In this document: positions 33,510-44,083 of the stretch, piece after piece
How the letters are laid out: each line of letters starts with the position of its first letter
Position numbering within the stretch: the first letter of the stretch is position 1
Assembly: GCF_001665835.1 (NCBI RefSeq)
Contig: NZ_LZSX01000065.1
Coordinates: 25,949-89,948 of the forward strand
Direction of reading: 5' to 3'
DNA from: Mycobacterium colombiense
GTDB lineage: Bacteria > Actinomycetota > Actinomycetes > Mycobacteriales > Mycobacteriaceae
DNA: 64,000 nt
Program-made: the position numbers and the translations under genes
Notes under the pieces: model-generated
What the model was told of the DNA's origin: nothing
The model's database searches: none
What the model saw: the letters and a program-made list of their open reading frames with translations, nothing else

Positions 33510-34145
33510 ATGTCTATGGGTGGAGTACCTACTGCGGCAAGGCTGGTTGCTGCGAGCCTGATGGTCGCGGGCTGGGCCGCGTCCACCGTGGTCGCCAGCG
33601 CCGATCCGGACGAGACACCTGGACCGGCGCCCGGGCCGGCACCGGCCGCGTCAGCGGCGCCATCGCCGGGTCCCCCGCCGGAACCAGCCGGGCCGAAAAC
33701 GTCCATCGACAAGGACGGCATCTACGCGGTGGGAACTGACATTGCGCCGGGCATCTACAGCTCCGGGGGTCCCGTCGACAACGGCACCTGCTATTGGAAG
33801 CGGACCGGCAACCCGGACGGCGCCCTGATCGACAACGCCATGTCGAAGAAGCCGCAGGTAGTGCAGATCGATCCGGGCGACAAGGCGTTCAAGACTTCGG
33901 GCTGCCAGCCCTGGCAGCTGACGCCGGACGCCGTTCCGCCCTCCACCGCGCCGCCCGCGGGTGTGCAGGGCACCCTCGGCATCCTCAACAGCCTGCTGGG
34001 CGGTCAACAGCAGGCGCGGCCGGCCTCGCCGGCTCCGCAAGCGCCGGCCGCTTCACCGGCTCCGCAAGCTCCGGCCGCCGCACCGGCTCCGCAGGCGCCG
34101 GCGGCTTCACCGGCCGCGCCGGCGCCGCAGACCGCGCACTCCTGA
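33510..34145 (+). CDS. Exported protein with Pro/Ala-rich tail, Rv1906c-like
   Basis: 211 residues from ATG 33510 (ATG 33516 also possible). A signal peptide (ARLVAASLMVAGWAASTVVA) is followed by a Pro/Ala linker, then a compact domain: IDKDGIYAVGTDIAPGIYSS, GTCYWKRTGNPDGALIDNAM and KAFKTSGCQPWQLTP with two cysteines. This matches the remembered sequence of M. tuberculosis Rv1906c. The tail after residue 165 contains three 27-bp repeats. Function is unknown. It lies next to a D-amino-acid-oxidase-like gene, as in M. tuberculosis. Confidence 0.88.
   Translation: MSMGGVPTAARLVAASLMVAGWAASTVVASADPDETPGPAPGPAPAASAAPSPGPPPEPAGPKTSIDKDGIYAVGTDIAPGIYSSGGPVDNGTCYWKRTGNPDGALIDNAMSKKPQVVQIDPGDKAFKTSGCQPWQLTPDAVPPSTAPPAGVQGTLGILNSLLGGQQQARPASPAPQAPAASPAPQAPAAAPAPQAPAASPAAPAPQTAHS
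34026..34106 (+). repeat. Three 27-bp tandem repeats in the Pro/Ala-rich tail
   Basis: Three consecutive imperfect 27-bp units encode SPAPQAPAA, SPAPQAPAA and APAPQAPAA. Copy number could vary between strains by slippage. Confidence 0.88.
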
Positions 34146-34217
34146 CCCGCCTCGAGAGCACTCGACGCTGACCCCGGCGCAACCCGCGACGGGCCTCTTT
34201 TCCGCTACCGTGGCGCC

Positions 34218-35183
34218 GTGGCACATTCGCAGCAGATTGTCGTCGTCGGTGCCGGCGTCAGCGGATTGACGTCGGCCATCTGTCTGGCCGAGGCCGGCTG
34301 GCCGGTCCGGGTATGGGCGGCCGCGACGCTGAAGCACACGACGTCGGCGGTGGCCGGCGCGATCTGGCTTCCCCCACGGCCCGCCGAGCGTGCGGCCGAG
34401 ACGCTGGGCTGGGTCGAGCACTCGCTGCGGGTTTTCACCGATCTTGCCCAGGATTGCGACTCCGGGGTGCAACTGGCGCCGGTGCTGGCCGTCGGTGAGC
34501 TGAGCGCGAGCCAGGCGATGTCGTCGTCGGCGGCGGCGCTGATCCCCGACCTGCGCCCGGCCGACCCGGCCGATGTCCCCGAGGGCTTCGGCGCCGGATT
34601 TCGCGCGACCGTGCCGATGATCGACATGCCGCACTATCTCGACTACCTGACTCGGCGGCTGGCGTCGGCCGGCTGCGAAATCGAGGAGCGTCCCGTGCAA
34701 TCTCTCGACGAGGCCGCTGATGCCGCCGGGATCGTCGTCAACTGCGCCGGGCTCGCTGCGGGCGCGCTGACCGGTGACAACACTGTGCGGCCGCTATTCG
34801 GCCAGCACGTGGTGCTCACCAATCCCGGTCTGCGGCAACCGTTTGTGCAAATCAACGACGGTCCGGAATGGACCTGCTACTTCCCGCACCCGCGGCGGGT
34901 GGTCTGCGGCGGGATCAGCATCGCCGGCCGCTGGGACACCTCGGCCGACCCCGACTTGACCGAACGCATCCTGCAGCGCTGTCGGGGCGTCGAGCCGCGA
35001 CTCAACGACGCCGAGGTGATCGAGGTGATCACCGGGTTGCGTCCGGACCGTCCGTCGGTGCGGGTGGAGGCCGAGCCGCTGGGGCGGGTGCGCTGCATTC
35101 ACAATTACGGGCATGGCGGCAACGGCGTTACCCTGTCCTGGGGCTGCGCGCGCGACGTCGTGAACCTGGCAAACGATGGCTAG
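34218..35183 (+). CDS. aao: D-amino-acid-oxidase-like FAD oxidoreductase
   Basis: 321 residues from GTG 34218. FAD motif IVVVGAGVSGLTSAICLAEA (GxGxxG), then TTSAVAGAIWLPPRP, MPHYLDYLTRRLASAGCEI, VNCAGLAAGAL, LRPDRPSVRVEAEPL and the C-terminal HNYGHGGNGVTLSWGCA, all characteristic of D-amino-acid and D-aspartate oxidases. The catalytic Arg is in GLRPDRPSVR. It deaminates D-amino acids to oxo acids with release of H2O2. The M. tuberculosis counterpart is Rv1905c aao, with the same neighbour. Confidence 0.9.
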   Translation: MAHSQQIVVVGAGVSGLTSAICLAEAGWPVRVWAAATLKHTTSAVAGAIWLPPRPAERAAETLGWVEHSLRVFTDLAQDCDSGVQLAPVLAVGELSASQAMSSSAAALIPDLRPADPADVPEGFGAGFRATVPMIDMPHYLDYLTRRLASAGCEIEERPVQSLDEAADAAGIVVNCAGLAAGALTGDNTVRPLFGQHVVLTNPGLRQPFVQINDGPEWTCYFPHPRRVVCGGISIAGRWDTSADPDLTERILQRCRGVEPRLNDAEVIEVITGLRPDRPSVRVEAEPLGRVRCIHNYGHGGNGVTLSWGCARDVVNLANDG

Positions 35184-35593
35184 CGTCCGGCGCCGGTGCG
35201 CCGAATCACCAAGGACAGCAACCAACTAACGATCGACAGCACGATCGCCGCCCAGATCGCGGTCCACCAAAAGTGATCGATCTGCAGGCCCCAGTGCGTG
35301 GTGTGCTCGGTGATCCACGCGGTGATCCAGAGCATCAGCGCATTGACGACGACATGGAACAGGCCGAGCGTCAGGATGTACAGCGGGATCGACAAGATCT
35401 GGACGATCGGCTTGATGAAGGCATTGACCAGACCGAAGATCACGGCGACGACGAAGATGATGCCGACCCGTTCCAGCCTCGTGTCACCACCCACGAAGCT
35501 CAGGCCGTGCACGAAGAGGGTGACGATCCACAACGCCAATCCGGTCAATGCGGCGCGCAACAGAAAAGGGCCCATGCCCCGGAATCCTGCCAT
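35180..35593 (-). CDS. Four-TM membrane protein of the phage-holin-4 / YvlD family
   Basis: 137 residues (an ATG at 35575 is an alternative). Four hydrophobic segments are visible, with the family's conserved block GLVNAFIKPIVQILSIPLYI followed by LTLGLFHVVVNALMLWIT. The name phage holin is historical; these are ordinary chromosomal membrane proteins of unknown function. It overlaps the convergent oxidase gene by 4 bp. Confidence 0.88.
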   Translation of the reverse strand: MAGFRGMGPFLLRAALTGLALWIVTLFVHGLSFVGGDTRLERVGIIFVVAVIFGLVNAFIKPIVQILSIPLYILTLGLFHVVVNALMLWITAWITEHTTHWGLQIDHFWWTAIWAAIVLSIVSWLLSLVIRRTGAGR

Positions 35594-35622
35594 CCGCCCG
35601 GCCAGGAAGTAAGCCGGAAAGC

Positions 35623-36690
35623 TCAGTTCAGGTTGTAGAAGCGCTGCGCGTTCAAGCTACCGATCTTTTCCCGGGAGGCCTCGCTGATGTCGCCTCGCGT
35701 GCGCAGGTGCTTGGTGCTCTCCGGCCACTCACCGTCCCAGTGCGGGTAATCGCTGGCGAACATGATGAAATCGTCGCCCAGCACGTCGATCACGCCGGGC
35801 AGGATCGGTTCCTCGGGCTCGCACGTCACCCAGATGTTGCCCGCGGCCAGATAGTCGTGCGGGTCGCGACGCCAGCCGCGCTCCACCCAGTCGCCGCGCT
35901 TCTCGTAGTGCTCGTGCAGCCGATCCATGAAGAACGGCACCCAGCCGGCGCCAGCCTCCAGGAAGGCGACCCGCAACTCCGGGTGGCGCTCGAAGACGCC
36001 GCCGGAGACCATCGCGGTCATCGCCGTCATCTGGTCGAACGGAAAACTGATGCAGTGCACCTGGATGTAATTGGTGAAGCGGTCGACCCCGATCTTGGGC
36101 AGATGGATGCCGGGGGCGCCGTGCACGCCCAGCGGCATGCCGAGTTCGACGGCGGCGGCATAGAAGGGGTCCAGGTCGGGATGGTCGAGGTTGCGGCTCT
36201 TGAGCGCCGGCGGCACCAAAGTCGCAATCAGCCCAAGCTCTTTCGCCTCCGTCATGATGTCGACGGCCACCCGGCCGTGCTCGATCGGTGTCACGGCGAC
36301 CCCGCGCAACCGGCCGCCCGACGAGGCGCAGTAGTCCGCGATCCACTGGTTGTACAGGCGGGAGAATCCGGCGGCGAATTCCGGATCCTCGAGACTGGGC
36401 GCGCACAGCCCCATGCTCGGATACAGCACCATCGTGTCGATGTGATCGAGGTCCGCGTCGCCCAGCACGCCCTCGGGCGAGCGGCAATTGATGTCGGGTG
36501 CCTTGCTGATCCCATGCTCGGGTGGGCAACCCGCGCCCGGGCCCGAGTCCTCCGGGTAATTGCGGCCTTCGAGCGTCAGCCCCGGCCGCCCATCCGTGCT
36601 GAGCTTGACGTGCTGGGGCCAGCGTTTGATCGCTTCGATTGCCAGCGAAGAATTCTCGGCCACATGCCCGTCCGCGTCGATGATCCGCAT
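35623..36690 (-). CDS. Amidohydrolase (COG2159-type, TIM barrel)
   Basis: 355 residues from ATG 36690 (an upstream ATG at 36720 adds ten). Metal-dependent hydrolase of the amidohydrolase-2 family: [10 protein letters not shown] with the first His, PLGVHGAPG with the next, [20 protein letters not shown], and the C-terminal [13 protein letters not shown] carrying the metal Asp. Relatives decarboxylate or hydrolyse aromatic acids. The start is divergent from the nanT-like transporter gene, with about 76 bp between. Confidence 0.9.
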   Translation of the reverse strand: MRIIDADGHVAENSSLAIEAIKRWPQHVKLSTDGRPGLTLEGRNYPEDSGPGAGCPPEHGISKAPDINCRSPEGVLGDADLDHIDTMVLYPSMGLCAPSLEDPEFAAGFSRLYNQWIADYCASSGGRLRGVAVTPIEHGRVAVDIMTEAKELGLIATLVPPALKSRNLDHPDLDPFYAAAVELGMPLGVHGAPGIHLPKIGVDRFTNYIQVHCISFPFDQMTAMTAMVSGGVFERHPELRVAFLEAGAGWVPFFMDRLHEHYEKRGDWVERGWRRDPHDYLAAGNIWVTCEPEEPILPGVIDVLGDDFIMFASDYPHWDGEWPESTKHLRTRGDISEASREKIGSLNAQRFYNLN

Positions 36691-36766
36691 GTATCCGGAA
36701 CTTACTCCCGGAGTCCGCATGGTGGAACAGGTCGCGGTATCGCGCCGCGTACTGCACGATGCTGAC

Positions 36767-38035
36767 GTGACCAGTCCTCAAAAGAAGTTGACCGCCGATC
36801 AGCGGAACTCCTTCATCGCGGCGCTCCTAGGTTGGACGATGGACGCCTTCGACTATTTCATCGTGGTGCTCGTCTACGCCGACATCGCCAAGACGTTCCA
36901 CCACAGCAAGGCCGAGGTCGCGTTCGTCACCACGGCCACCCTGATGATGCGACCCGTCGGCGCACTGCTCTTCGGGCTGTGGGCCGACCGCGTCGGCCGG
37001 CGACTGCCGCTGATGGTCGACGTCATGTTCTATTCCGTGGTGGGCTTCCTGTGCGCGTTCGCGCCGAACTTCACCGTGCTGGTCATCCTGCGCCTGCTGT
37101 ATGGCATCGGCATGGGCGGCGAGTGGGGGCTCGGCGCCGCGCTGGCCATGGAGAAGGTTCCCGTCGAGCGACGCGGGTTCTTTTCCGGGCTGCTGCAGGA
37201 GGGGTACGCGTTCGGCTACCTGCTGGCGAGCGTCGCCTCATTGGTGGTGATCGACTGGCTCGGGCTGTCGTGGCGGTGGCTGTTCGGCTTGAGCATCGTT
37301 CCCGGCCTGATCAGCCTGGTCATCCGCTACCGGGTGGAAGAGTCCGAGGTGTGGGAGGCCGCGCAGGACCAGATGAAGCTCACCAGCACCCGAATCCGCG
37401 ACGTGCTGCGCAACGGCGCAATCATCCGTCGGTTCATCTACCTGGCGTTGCTGATGACGGCGTTCAACTGGATGAGCCACGGCACGCAGGATGTCTACCC
37501 CACCTTCCTGGGGGCACACACCAACCACGGCGCCAACCTGGCCAGCACGACGGTCAAGTGGATCGTGGTGGTCTACAACGTCGGCGCCATCATCGGCGGG
37601 CTCGTCTTCGGCACCCTGTCGCAGCGATTCAGCCGCCGCTACACCGTCGTCTTCTGTGCGATCTTGGCACTGCCGATCGTGCCGTTGTTCGCGTACTCAC
37701 GCACCGCGGCGATGCTGTGCCTGGGTTCGTTCTTGATGCAGTTGTTCGTGCAGGGCGCCTGGGGCGTGATTCCGGCCCACCTCACCGAGATGTCCCCGGA
37801 TGCCATCCGCGGCCTCTACCCCGGCGTGACCTATCAGCTCGGAAACCTGCTGGCGGCGTTCAACTTGCCGATCCAGGAACGCCTCGCCGAATCACACGGC
37901 TACCCGTTTGCTCTGGCGGCGACCATCGTGCCGGTGCTGATCACGGTCGCGGTGCTTACGCTGATCGGGAAGGACGCCACCGGGATCCGGTTCGGCACCA
38001 CCGAAAGCGCCTTCCTGGCAAGCGAAGTGACGTGA
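36767..38035 (+). CDS. nanT: MFS transporter, NanT-like
   Basis: 422 residues from GTG 36767. Twelve hydrophobic segments of the major facilitator superfamily, SHS (sialate:H+ symporter) branch: [20 protein letters not shown], the loop [16 protein letters not shown], and [20 protein letters not shown]. The annotation by similarity is sialic acid or organic acid transport; M. tuberculosis Rv1902c nanT has the same length and place. No sialic acid catabolic genes are nearby, so the real substrate is likely a carboxylate. It ends 2 bp before the convergent cinA stop. Confidence 0.88.
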   Translation: MTSPQKKLTADQRNSFIAALLGWTMDAFDYFIVVLVYADIAKTFHHSKAEVAFVTTATLMMRPVGALLFGLWADRVGRRLPLMVDVMFYSVVGFLCAFAPNFTVLVILRLLYGIGMGGEWGLGAALAMEKVPVERRGFFSGLLQEGYAFGYLLASVASLVVIDWLGLSWRWLFGLSIVPGLISLVIRYRVEESEVWEAAQDQMKLTSTRIRDVLRNGAIIRRFIYLALLMTAFNWMSHGTQDVYPTFLGAHTNHGANLASTTVKWIVVVYNVGAIIGGLVFGTLSQRFSRRYTVVFCAILALPIVPLFAYSRTAAMLCLGSFLMQLFVQGAWGVIPAHLTEMSPDAIRGLYPGVTYQLGNLLAAFNLPIQERLAESHGYPFALAATIVPVLITVAVLTLIGKDATGIRFGTTESAFLASEVT

Positions 38036-38037
38036 CG

Positions 38038-39324
38038 CTATTCGCTGTTGTCCATTAGGCGCCGCAGCAGGTGCATGGCCACCGTGGTCGAGCGCTCCCG
38101 GACATCCGAGCGGTTGCCGGGCAGCCGCAGCGTGCGGGTGTCGGTGCGGCCGTTGGCCGTTACGCTGAAACAGACTGTGCCTACTGGCTTTTCTTCAGTT
38201 CCCCCGCCCGGGCCGGCGATTCCGGTGATCGCGACCGCGGTGTCGGCCCCGAAGCGCTGCAGCGTGCCCGCCGCCATGGCCTCGGCCACCGGCTCGGACA
38301 CCGCGCCGTGCGCTTCGATCAGCGCCGAGTCGACGCCGAGCAACTCCGTCTTCGCCTCGTTCGAGTAGGACACCACACCGCCGGCCACATAATCCGACGA
38401 GCCGGGCCGGTCGGTCAGGCGCGCCGCCAGCAGTCCCGCAGTGCAGGACTCCGCCGTCGCGATCCGGTGACCGGCCAGGAGTTGCGCGACCAGATCGTCG
38501 ACGCGGGAGCCGTCCTCGGAGTAGAGCTGATGTCCGTGCCTCTCCCGCAGCAGCTTGACCAACTGTGTGTACGCGTCGGCGGCGTCCGGCTCATAGCGGG
38601 TGACCATTTCGATCTCCCCGCGCCGCAGGCAGGTGGTGATCTCGAGTTGCCCGAAGCCGGGGACGACCTGCTCGGCGTCGCGCAGCGTTTCGGCCAGCCC
38701 CGACTCGGGCAGCCCGAACATCCGCAACATCTCCTGCCGATAGACGGTCCGGCCGGCAATCGCGTCCTGCGCCGCGGGCGTCTCGATGGCGGTGTGCCAC
38801 ATGGGCTGCAGCTCGCGCGGCGGACCGGGCAGCACGATCACCGTCGGCGTGCCGGGCACGACGACGCCGGGCGCGGTGCCGACCGGGTCGAGTACCTGCG
38901 CCCCCGCGGGCACCATGGCCTGCTTGCGGTTGGCGGCGCGCAGCGACTCGAAAGTGCCTGGATCCAAGGCGGATTGGAACGCGGGATTGCGCGCCATCAG
39001 CTTCTTGAGGATGTTGGCGATCTTCTCCTCGACCTCCGCGTCCAGCACCAGCTCGCGTTCGCAGAACCGGGCCACGATCTCGACCGTCATATCGTCGGCC
39101 GTCGGTCCCAGGCCGCCGCTGGTGACGATCAGGTCCACGCCCTGGTCGGCGAGGAACCGGAGCTGCGCTTCGATGTCGGCCGGCCGGTCGCCGCAGATGG
39201 TGATGTGCGCCAGCTCGACGCCCAGTTCCAGGAGGCGATCGGCGATCCAGGGGCCGTTCGCATCTTGGACGCGTCCGGTGAGGACCTCGGTTCCGGTGAC
39301 AACGATTCCTGCGCGTGCGCTCAC
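38038..39324 (-). CDS. cinA: CinA-like protein (damage-inducible, NMN deamidase)
   Basis: 428 residues from GTG 39324. The N-terminal MoaB/MogA-like domain starts [20 protein letters not shown] and has [33 protein letters not shown] follows. The C-terminal deamidase domain has [20 protein letters not shown] and [20 protein letters not shown]. It removes the amide from nicotinamide mononucleotide in pyridine-nucleotide recycling, and in M. tuberculosis (Rv1901) it is linked to drug-adduct cleavage. Both domains are complete. Confidence 0.94.
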   Translation of the reverse strand: MSARAGIVVTGTEVLTGRVQDANGPWIADRLLELGVELAHITICGDRPADIEAQLRFLADQGVDLIVTSGGLGPTADDMTVEIVARFCERELVLDAEVEEKIANILKKLMARNPAFQSALDPGTFESLRAANRKQAMVPAGAQVLDPVGTAPGVVVPGTPTVIVLPGPPRELQPMWHTAIETPAAQDAIAGRTVYRQEMLRMFGLPESGLAETLRDAEQVVPGFGQLEITTCLRRGEIEMVTRYEPDAADAYTQLVKLLRERHGHQLYSEDGSRVDDLVAQLLAGHRIATAESCTAGLLAARLTDRPGSSDYVAGGVVSYSNEAKTELLGVDSALIEAHGAVSEPVAEAMAAGTLQRFGADTAVAITGIAGPGGGTEEKPVGTVCFSVTANGRTDTRTLRLPGNRSDVRERSTTVAMHLLRRLMDNSE

Positions 39325-39346
39325 CGCCCTGAGCCTACTGGCAGTG

Positions 39347-42300
39347 TCAGCTCTGGCGGGCGGCCTCCCTTGCCAGTTGAACGCGCGATTTCACGCCCAA
39401 CTTGTTGTACACGTGGGTGAGGTGTGATTGCACGGTGCGGGGCGAGACGAACAGTCGGCTGGCGATGTCATTGTTGCCGAGCCCTTCGCTGACGAGTCGG
39501 ACAACGTCAAGCTCGGTCGGCGTCAGCGACGCCCAGCCGTTCGATGGGCGTTTGCGTTCCCCACGTCCGCGCTGGGCGTAGGCGATCGCCTCGACGGTCG
39601 ACAGGGCGGCACCTTCCGCCCATGCCTCCTCAAAGTCAGTGTTGCCCAATGACTCCCGTACGATTGCTACCCACGCATCATTATCCGGGTCGTGAATCTT
39701 GAAGCGCGTAGCGCCAATGCGTTCGCGTAGTGCGTCGGCCGCCCCCAAGAGGCGTGCGGCTTCCCGGTGGCTATCGGCGCCGTAAGCCGCGGCCGCCAGG
39801 CACTCGAATATCTCCGCAACGCCCGTCTGCGCCTCTACCTCGGCGGCGATTGCCAGCGCGAGATGAAGGTCGCGTTCGGCCAGTTGTGGCTCGCTCCGGG
39901 CGAGGGCAATGCGGGCACGTTCAGCAAGGCCCATCATGCGGTACCACCCGGTCGTGTTGCGGACAGCATCATCGGCCAACTGTTGGGCGGTAGTGAGGTC
40001 ACCGGCTGCCACGGCGGCTCCCGCTCTGCCCCAAAGGAATATGGGGAATACTTCGCGGTGAACGCCTATCCGCTGTTCCCCGAGCTCTTGCGCTTCCGTG
40101 GCTGCTGCAATGTCGCCCCGGGCAAGGGCCAAAAGCCCCACATTCATGTAGGCGATTCCCTCATGTACCACACTCAGCCCGGTACCAGCCTCGACGAGTG
40201 CGTCGACGGCCTCTCGCGCCTGGCTGATCTCGCCCCGGTACGCCGACACGAAACTGAGATTCAGTAGACCGAGATACCGATTGGCGAGATCGCCGGCCGC
40301 ATTGGCCTCTGCGATCATCTCGCGACACCGCGCGGCCTCACCGACAAGATTTCCCTGCAGGTAGCTGGCTGTTCCCTTCCAGTTGCGGCAGAACCGTGAC
40401 ATGAAATGGTCGCCAATCGAATCGGCCAATGCGCAGCCTTCTTCACCAATGGAGTCGGCCGTGACTGGATCGCCCGCCATGGTTGCCGCGTATGTTTGCC
40501 AGCCGAGGATCTGGCTCAACCGCCAACGATCGTTCAGCGTGCGGGCTAGCTCGATCGCTTCGGCAAAGTAGGGTCGGGCCACCTCCGCGTTGTATGCGGC
40601 AATGCCGAGGCAAGCCGTGAGCGCTCGGGCCAGCAGCGCGGGATCGTCTATACGGCGTGCGATCGCCACGGCCTCCTCGGCTTGATCGAGGCTGTCCAAA
40701 GCAATGCCCCATGCATCGAGCAGTGCCCTGTCGGCCAGCGCCCGTGCGCGCACCGGTTGAGCCACCTCGACGCTATCCGCGCTGCCATCGCCGAGGATGG
40801 TGTCGAACCAGCCAGCCCCTTCCATGATGCGGCCGCGGGCAAGCCAAAGCGGGAGCAATGACGACGCCAGTGTGAAAGCTTGCTCGGTGTTGGCGTTTTC
40901 CTGGCTCCACGCGAACGCGGCGCGCAGGTTGTCGATTTCGGTTTCGGCCCGTTCCAGCATCAGCTCGTGACTGTCACGGGTGGGGTTGTCGAGAATTACT
41001 GCTATGCCCGTGTAATGGTCACGATGGCGGGTGCGCACGGCGTCGGCTTCGCCCGACTCCGCGAGTTTCTCCAACGCGAACTGGCGCACCATCTCCAGCA
41101 ATCGGTATCGCGTTCGGCCCCGGGGGCTTTCGGCGACGACCAGCGATTTATCCACGAGGAGCGCAAGTTGATCGAGAATGTGATGGCTTCTGATGTCGCC
41201 TCCCGCGGCTACCGCTTGCACCGCCTCGAGGTCGAAGCCGCCCATGAAAACCGACAGTCGGCGGAACAAGACCTGCTCGGGTTCGGTGAGCAGGGTGTGT
41301 GACCAGTCGACCGACGCGTGCAGAGTCTGCTGCCGACGTACTGCCCGGCGTGAGCCACCAGTGAGTAGTCGAAAGCGATCATGAAGACCCTCGAGAATCT
41401 CGTCCACAGATAGGGCGCGTACCTGTGCCGCTGCCAGTTCGATCGCCAGCGGCATGCCGTCGAGACGTCGACAGATTTCTTCGACCACGGCAGTGTTGTC
41501 GTTGGTGATTCGGAAAGCCGGGCTGGCACGCCGGGCGCGTTCGGTGAACAGTTCGATCGATTCGTCTTGCAGCGACAGCGATGGCACCCGCCACGTGATT
41601 TCGCCGTCCACAGCAATCGGCTCTCGGCTGGTGGCCAGGGCGGTCAGGTGGCGGCAAGTGCCGAGCAGGTCGACCACCAGAGCGGCCGTCGCGTCGAGGA
41701 GATGTTCACAATTGTCCAGCACCATAAGGATCTGGCGGTCGCCGATGGATCGGATCAGGGTCTCCAGCGTGGACCGGCCAGGCTGGTCGGGCAGACCGAA
41801 TGCGCGCGCGACTGCGACAGGCACCAGATCCGGGTCCGTGATCGGTGCCAGGTCGACGTACCAGATGCCGTCGCAGAAGTGGTCTGCCATCGTGGCCGCG
41901 ATCTGCACCGCCAGACGCGTTTTACCGGCGCCGCCCGCACCGGTCAATGTGACGAGTCGATTATTGGCGAGTAACTCCCGGCCCTCCTCGATCTGTGCAG
42001 TTCGTCCGACAAAGGTGGTGAGCTGCACCGGAAGATGCTGCACGCCAATAGCACTCGGTGTTCGCAGCGGCGGGAACTCATTGCGAATGTCGGGGTGGCA
42101 AAGCTGCACCACACGTTCGGGCCGCGGCACACCACGCAACGGATAGCTGCCGAGGTCGGTCACCCATGCATCGGTGGGCAGCCGTTCGATGACCAGCGCT
42201 TCGGTAGCGCTGGAAAGCACCGTCTGGCCTCCGTGGGCCAGATCGCGAATGCGCGCGGTGCGATTGATGGTTGGGCCGACGTAATTACCTTCGTCGCGCA

Positions 42301-42658
42301 ACTGCACCTCCCCGCTGTGCAGCCCGATGCGCAGCCGGATCGGGGCCAGTGGTGCGCGCTGTAACGCCAAAGCGCAGGCGACCGCTTCGCTGGCTCGGGT
42401 GAAGGCGACCACAAAGCTGTCGCCTTCACCTTGCTCGACGGGTCGCGCGCCCTGATGGACTGCGACGACGTCCGCCAGGATGCGATCCAGCCGACTGACC
42501 GCAGCCGTCATTTCGTCTGGTTGGTGCTCCCACAGCCGGGTGGAGTCTTCGACGTCGGCCAGGAGCAATGTGACCGTTCCGGTCGGCAGCAAATCGCCCA
42601 CGTTCAACTCGCTCCAGTCGCTGCTGTCTAGTGGCTGCGTGTCCGCGCGTTCGCTCAT
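39347..42658 (-). CDS. Cyclase-STAND ATPase-LuxR transcriptional regulator
   Basis: 1103 residues from ATG 42658. Domains in order: class III nucleotide cyclase at about 28-190 (metal Asp35 in [10 protein letters not shown] and Asp80 in [10 protein letters not shown]; Asn132 and Arg136 in [10 protein letters not shown]); STAND-type ATPase with P-loop GAGGAGKT at 240-247 and Walker [14 protein letters not shown]; a long TPR-like helical region; a C-terminal LuxR HTH ([20 protein letters not shown], then [18 protein letters not shown]). The substrate-specifying Lys of cyclases appears to be Gln (VEQGEGD), so activity is uncertain. It resembles M. tuberculosis Rv0386/Rv1358/Rv2488c. It lies between cinA and a macro-domain gene, the place of lipJ in M. 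tuberculosis. Confidence 0.93.
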   Translation of the reverse strand: MSERADTQPLDSSDWSELNVGDLLPTGTVTLLLADVEDSTRLWEHQPDEMTAAVSRLDRILADVVAVHQGARPVEQGEGDSFVVAFTRASEAVACALALQRAPLAPIRLRIGLHSGEVQLRDEGNYVGPTINRTARIRDLAHGGQTVLSSATEALVIERLPTDAWVTDLGSYPLRGVPRPERVVQLCHPDIRNEFPPLRTPSAIGVQHLPVQLTTFVGRTAQIEEGRELLANNRLVTLTGAGGAGKTRLAVQIAATMADHFCDGIWYVDLAPITDPDLVPVAVARAFGLPDQPGRSTLETLIRSIGDRQILMVLDNCEHLLDATAALVVDLLGTCRHLTALATSREPIAVDGEITWRVPSLSLQDESIELFTERARRASPAFRITNDNTAVVEEICRRLDGMPLAIELAAAQVRALSVDEILEGLHDRFRLLTGGSRRAVRRQQTLHASVDWSHTLLTEPEQVLFRRLSVFMGGFDLEAVQAVAAGGDIRSHHILDQLALLVDKSLVVAESPRGRTRYRLLEMVRQFALEKLAESGEADAVRTRHRDHYTGIAVILDNPTRDSHELMLERAETEIDNLRAAFAWSQENANTEQAFTLASSLLPLWLARGRIMEGAGWFDTILGDGSADSVEVAQPVRARALADRALLDAWGIALDSLDQAEEAVAIARRIDDPALLARALTACLGIAAYNAEVARPYFAEAIELARTLNDRWRLSQILGWQTYAATMAGDPVTADSIGEEGCALADSIGDHFMSRFCRNWKGTASYLQGNLVGEAARCREMIAEANAAGDLANRYLGLLNLSFVSAYRGEISQAREAVDALVEAGTGLSVVHEGIAYMNVGLLALARGDIAAATEAQELGEQRIGVHREVFPIFLWGRAGAAVAAGDLTTAQQLADDAVRNTTGWYRMMGLAERARIALARSEPQLAERDLHLALAIAAEVEAQTGVAEIFECLAAAAYGADSHREAARLLGAADALRERIGATRFKIHDPDNDAWVAIVRESLGNTDFEEAWAEGAALSTVEAIAYAQRGRGERKRPSNGWASLTPTELDVVRLVSEGLGNNDIASRLFVSPRTVQSHLTHVYNKLGVKSRVQLAREAARQS

Positions 42659-42737
42659 GTTAATCAGCATCCGATCGGCAGGAGACGCAAAACATCAGCA
42701 AATATGCGTAGATCTACGGGAGGAGCAGAATGAGCCC

Positions 42738-43232
42738 ATGATCGAGTTAGAGGTGATCCAGGCTGACGTAACCAAGCTCGAACTCGACGCGATCACCAAC
42801 GCGGCCAATACGGAGCTGCGGCATGGTGGCGGTGTCGCCGCGGCGATCTCGCGCGCGGGCGGGCCCGCCGTGCAGCGGGAATCGACCGAGAAGTCGCCGA
42901 TCGGCCTCGGCGAAGCGGTCGAGACCACGGCCGGTGACATGCCGGCGCGCTATGTCATCCATGCCGCGACGATGGAGCTCGGCGGCCCGACCTCAGCGGA
43001 GATCATCGCCGCCGCGACGGCCTCGACGCTGCGCAAGGCCGACGAGCTCGGTTGCCGCTCCCTCGGGTTGGTCGCCTTCGGCACCGGTGTGGGTGGCTTC
43101 CCGCTCGACGAGGCGGCGCGGCTGATGGTCGATGCCGTGCGGCAGCACCAACCGGGTTCGCTGCGCAAGGTGGTGTTCGCCGTACACGGTGAAGCGGCCG
43201 AGCGGGCCTTTCAGTCCGCGGTGCGCGGCTGA
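42738..43232 (+). CDS. Macro-domain protein (ADP-ribose-related)
   Basis: 164 residues from ATG 42738, with AGGAG upstream. A macro domain: [40 protein letters not shown] (the NAAN and GGG ligand loops) and [20 protein letters not shown]. These bind ADP-ribose or hydrolyse O-acetyl-ADP-ribose and ADP-ribosyl-proteins. The M. tuberculosis counterpart, LppD (Rv1899c), is longer and named as a lipoprotein; this form has no lipobox and should be cytosolic. It is divergent from the large LuxR regulator, 79 bp away. Confidence 0.92.
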   Translation: MIELEVIQADVTKLELDAITNAANTELRHGGGVAAAISRAGGPAVQRESTEKSPIGLGEAVETTAGDMPARYVIHAATMELGGPTSAEIIAAATASTLRKADELGCRSLGLVAFGTGVGGFPLDEAARLMVDAVRQHQPGSLRKVVFAVHGEAAERAFQSAVRG

Positions 43233-43534
43233 CCCTCGGAGAGGTAACGCTCAACGGTGGCGACCTTCTGTGTCATCGCGTCGCTGGTTCCGGCACGCCA
43301 ATCCGCCTTGATCACCGTGCTGACCCTGGGCGCACGGGCGGCCACGGCCTCGACCGCACGTTGCACCACGGCCATGACTTCTGCCCAGGTTTCGCCCTCG
43401 AGGACGGTGAACATCGAATTCGTCTTGTTGGGCAGCCCGGATTCGCGAACCACGCGAACCGCTTCGGCGACGATCTCGCCGACACCCTCGCCCACTCCCA
43501 TCGGAGTGACGGAAAACGCGACGAGCACGGACAC
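43211..43534 (-). CDS. MTH1187/YkoF-type thiamine-binding-like protein
   Basis: 107 residues from GTG 43534. Small ferredoxin-like fold: [40 protein letters not shown] and [20 protein letters not shown], matching the MTH1187 family (proposed thiamine or small-molecule binding, ykoF-related). The same gene is Rv1898 in M. tuberculosis. The last codons overlap the convergent macro-domain gene by 22 bp. It is divergent from dtd with 51 bp between. Confidence 0.9.
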   Translation of the reverse strand: MSVLVAFSVTPMGVGEGVGEIVAEAVRVVRESGLPNKTNSMFTVLEGETWAEVMAVVQRAVEAVAARAPRVSTVIKADWRAGTSDAMTQKVATVERYLSEGQPRTAD

Positions 43535-43585
43535 CCCACGAGCGTACCCAACCTGTGAAAGGCCGATCTGGCACCATCGAGGCCC

Positions 43586-44017
43586 ATGCGGGTGTTGGTG
43601 CAACGCGTCTCGTCGGCGACGGTCTCGGTGGAGGGCGCGGTGGTTGGCGCCATCAGCCCGGATGGCCAGGGCCTGCTGGCGTTCGTCGGCGTCACCCATA
43701 GCGACGATCGCGACAAGGCGCGACGGCTCGCCGAGAAGCTGTGGCAGCTAAGGATTCTCGCCGACGAGCGTTCCGCGGCCGATGTCCAGGCTCCCATCCT
43801 GGTCGTCAGCCAGTTCACCCTGTACGCCGACACCGCCAAGGGCCGCCGCCCGTCATGGAACGCGGCCGCACCGGGAGCGGTCGCCGAGCCGCTGGTCGTG
43901 GAGTTCGCCGAGGCGTTGCGGCAACTCGGTGCCGAGGTGCAAACGGGCGTGTTCGGCGCGAACATGCAGGTCGAGTTGGTGAATGACGGTCCGGTAACGG
44001 TGATCTTGGAGCTCTGA
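43586..44017 (+). CDS. dtd: D-aminoacyl-tRNA deacylase
   Basis: 143 residues, standard length. [20 protein letters not shown] at the N-terminus, the motif [17 protein letters not shown] and the C-terminal [11 protein letters not shown] (GPVT loop) form the chiral-proofreading pocket at the dimer interface. It hydrolyses D-aminoacyl-tRNA, including glycyl-tRNA(Ala). Its counterpart is Rv1897c. The next gene, a methyltransferase, begins 66 bp downstream. Confidence 0.96.
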   Translation: MRVLVQRVSSATVSVEGAVVGAISPDGQGLLAFVGVTHSDDRDKARRLAEKLWQLRILADERSAADVQAPILVVSQFTLYADTAKGRRPSWNAAAPGAVAEPLVVEFAEALRQLGAEVQTGVFGANMQVELVNDGPVTVILEL

Positions 44018-44083
44018 GGCCACCTCGGCAGGTACCGTTGAAACGTCGGCTCTGCGCGCCGGCGCCGACGGGAGGGGCCAAGC

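Noticed and set aside
35548..36765. 405-codon open frame antisense to the amidohydrolase
   Set aside because: The amidohydrolase has all metal motifs; the antisense frame is Arg/Gly/Ala-rich with no motif.
38071..39420. 449-codon open frame antisense to cinA
   Set aside because: cinA is complete with both domains; this frame is a codon-bias shadow.
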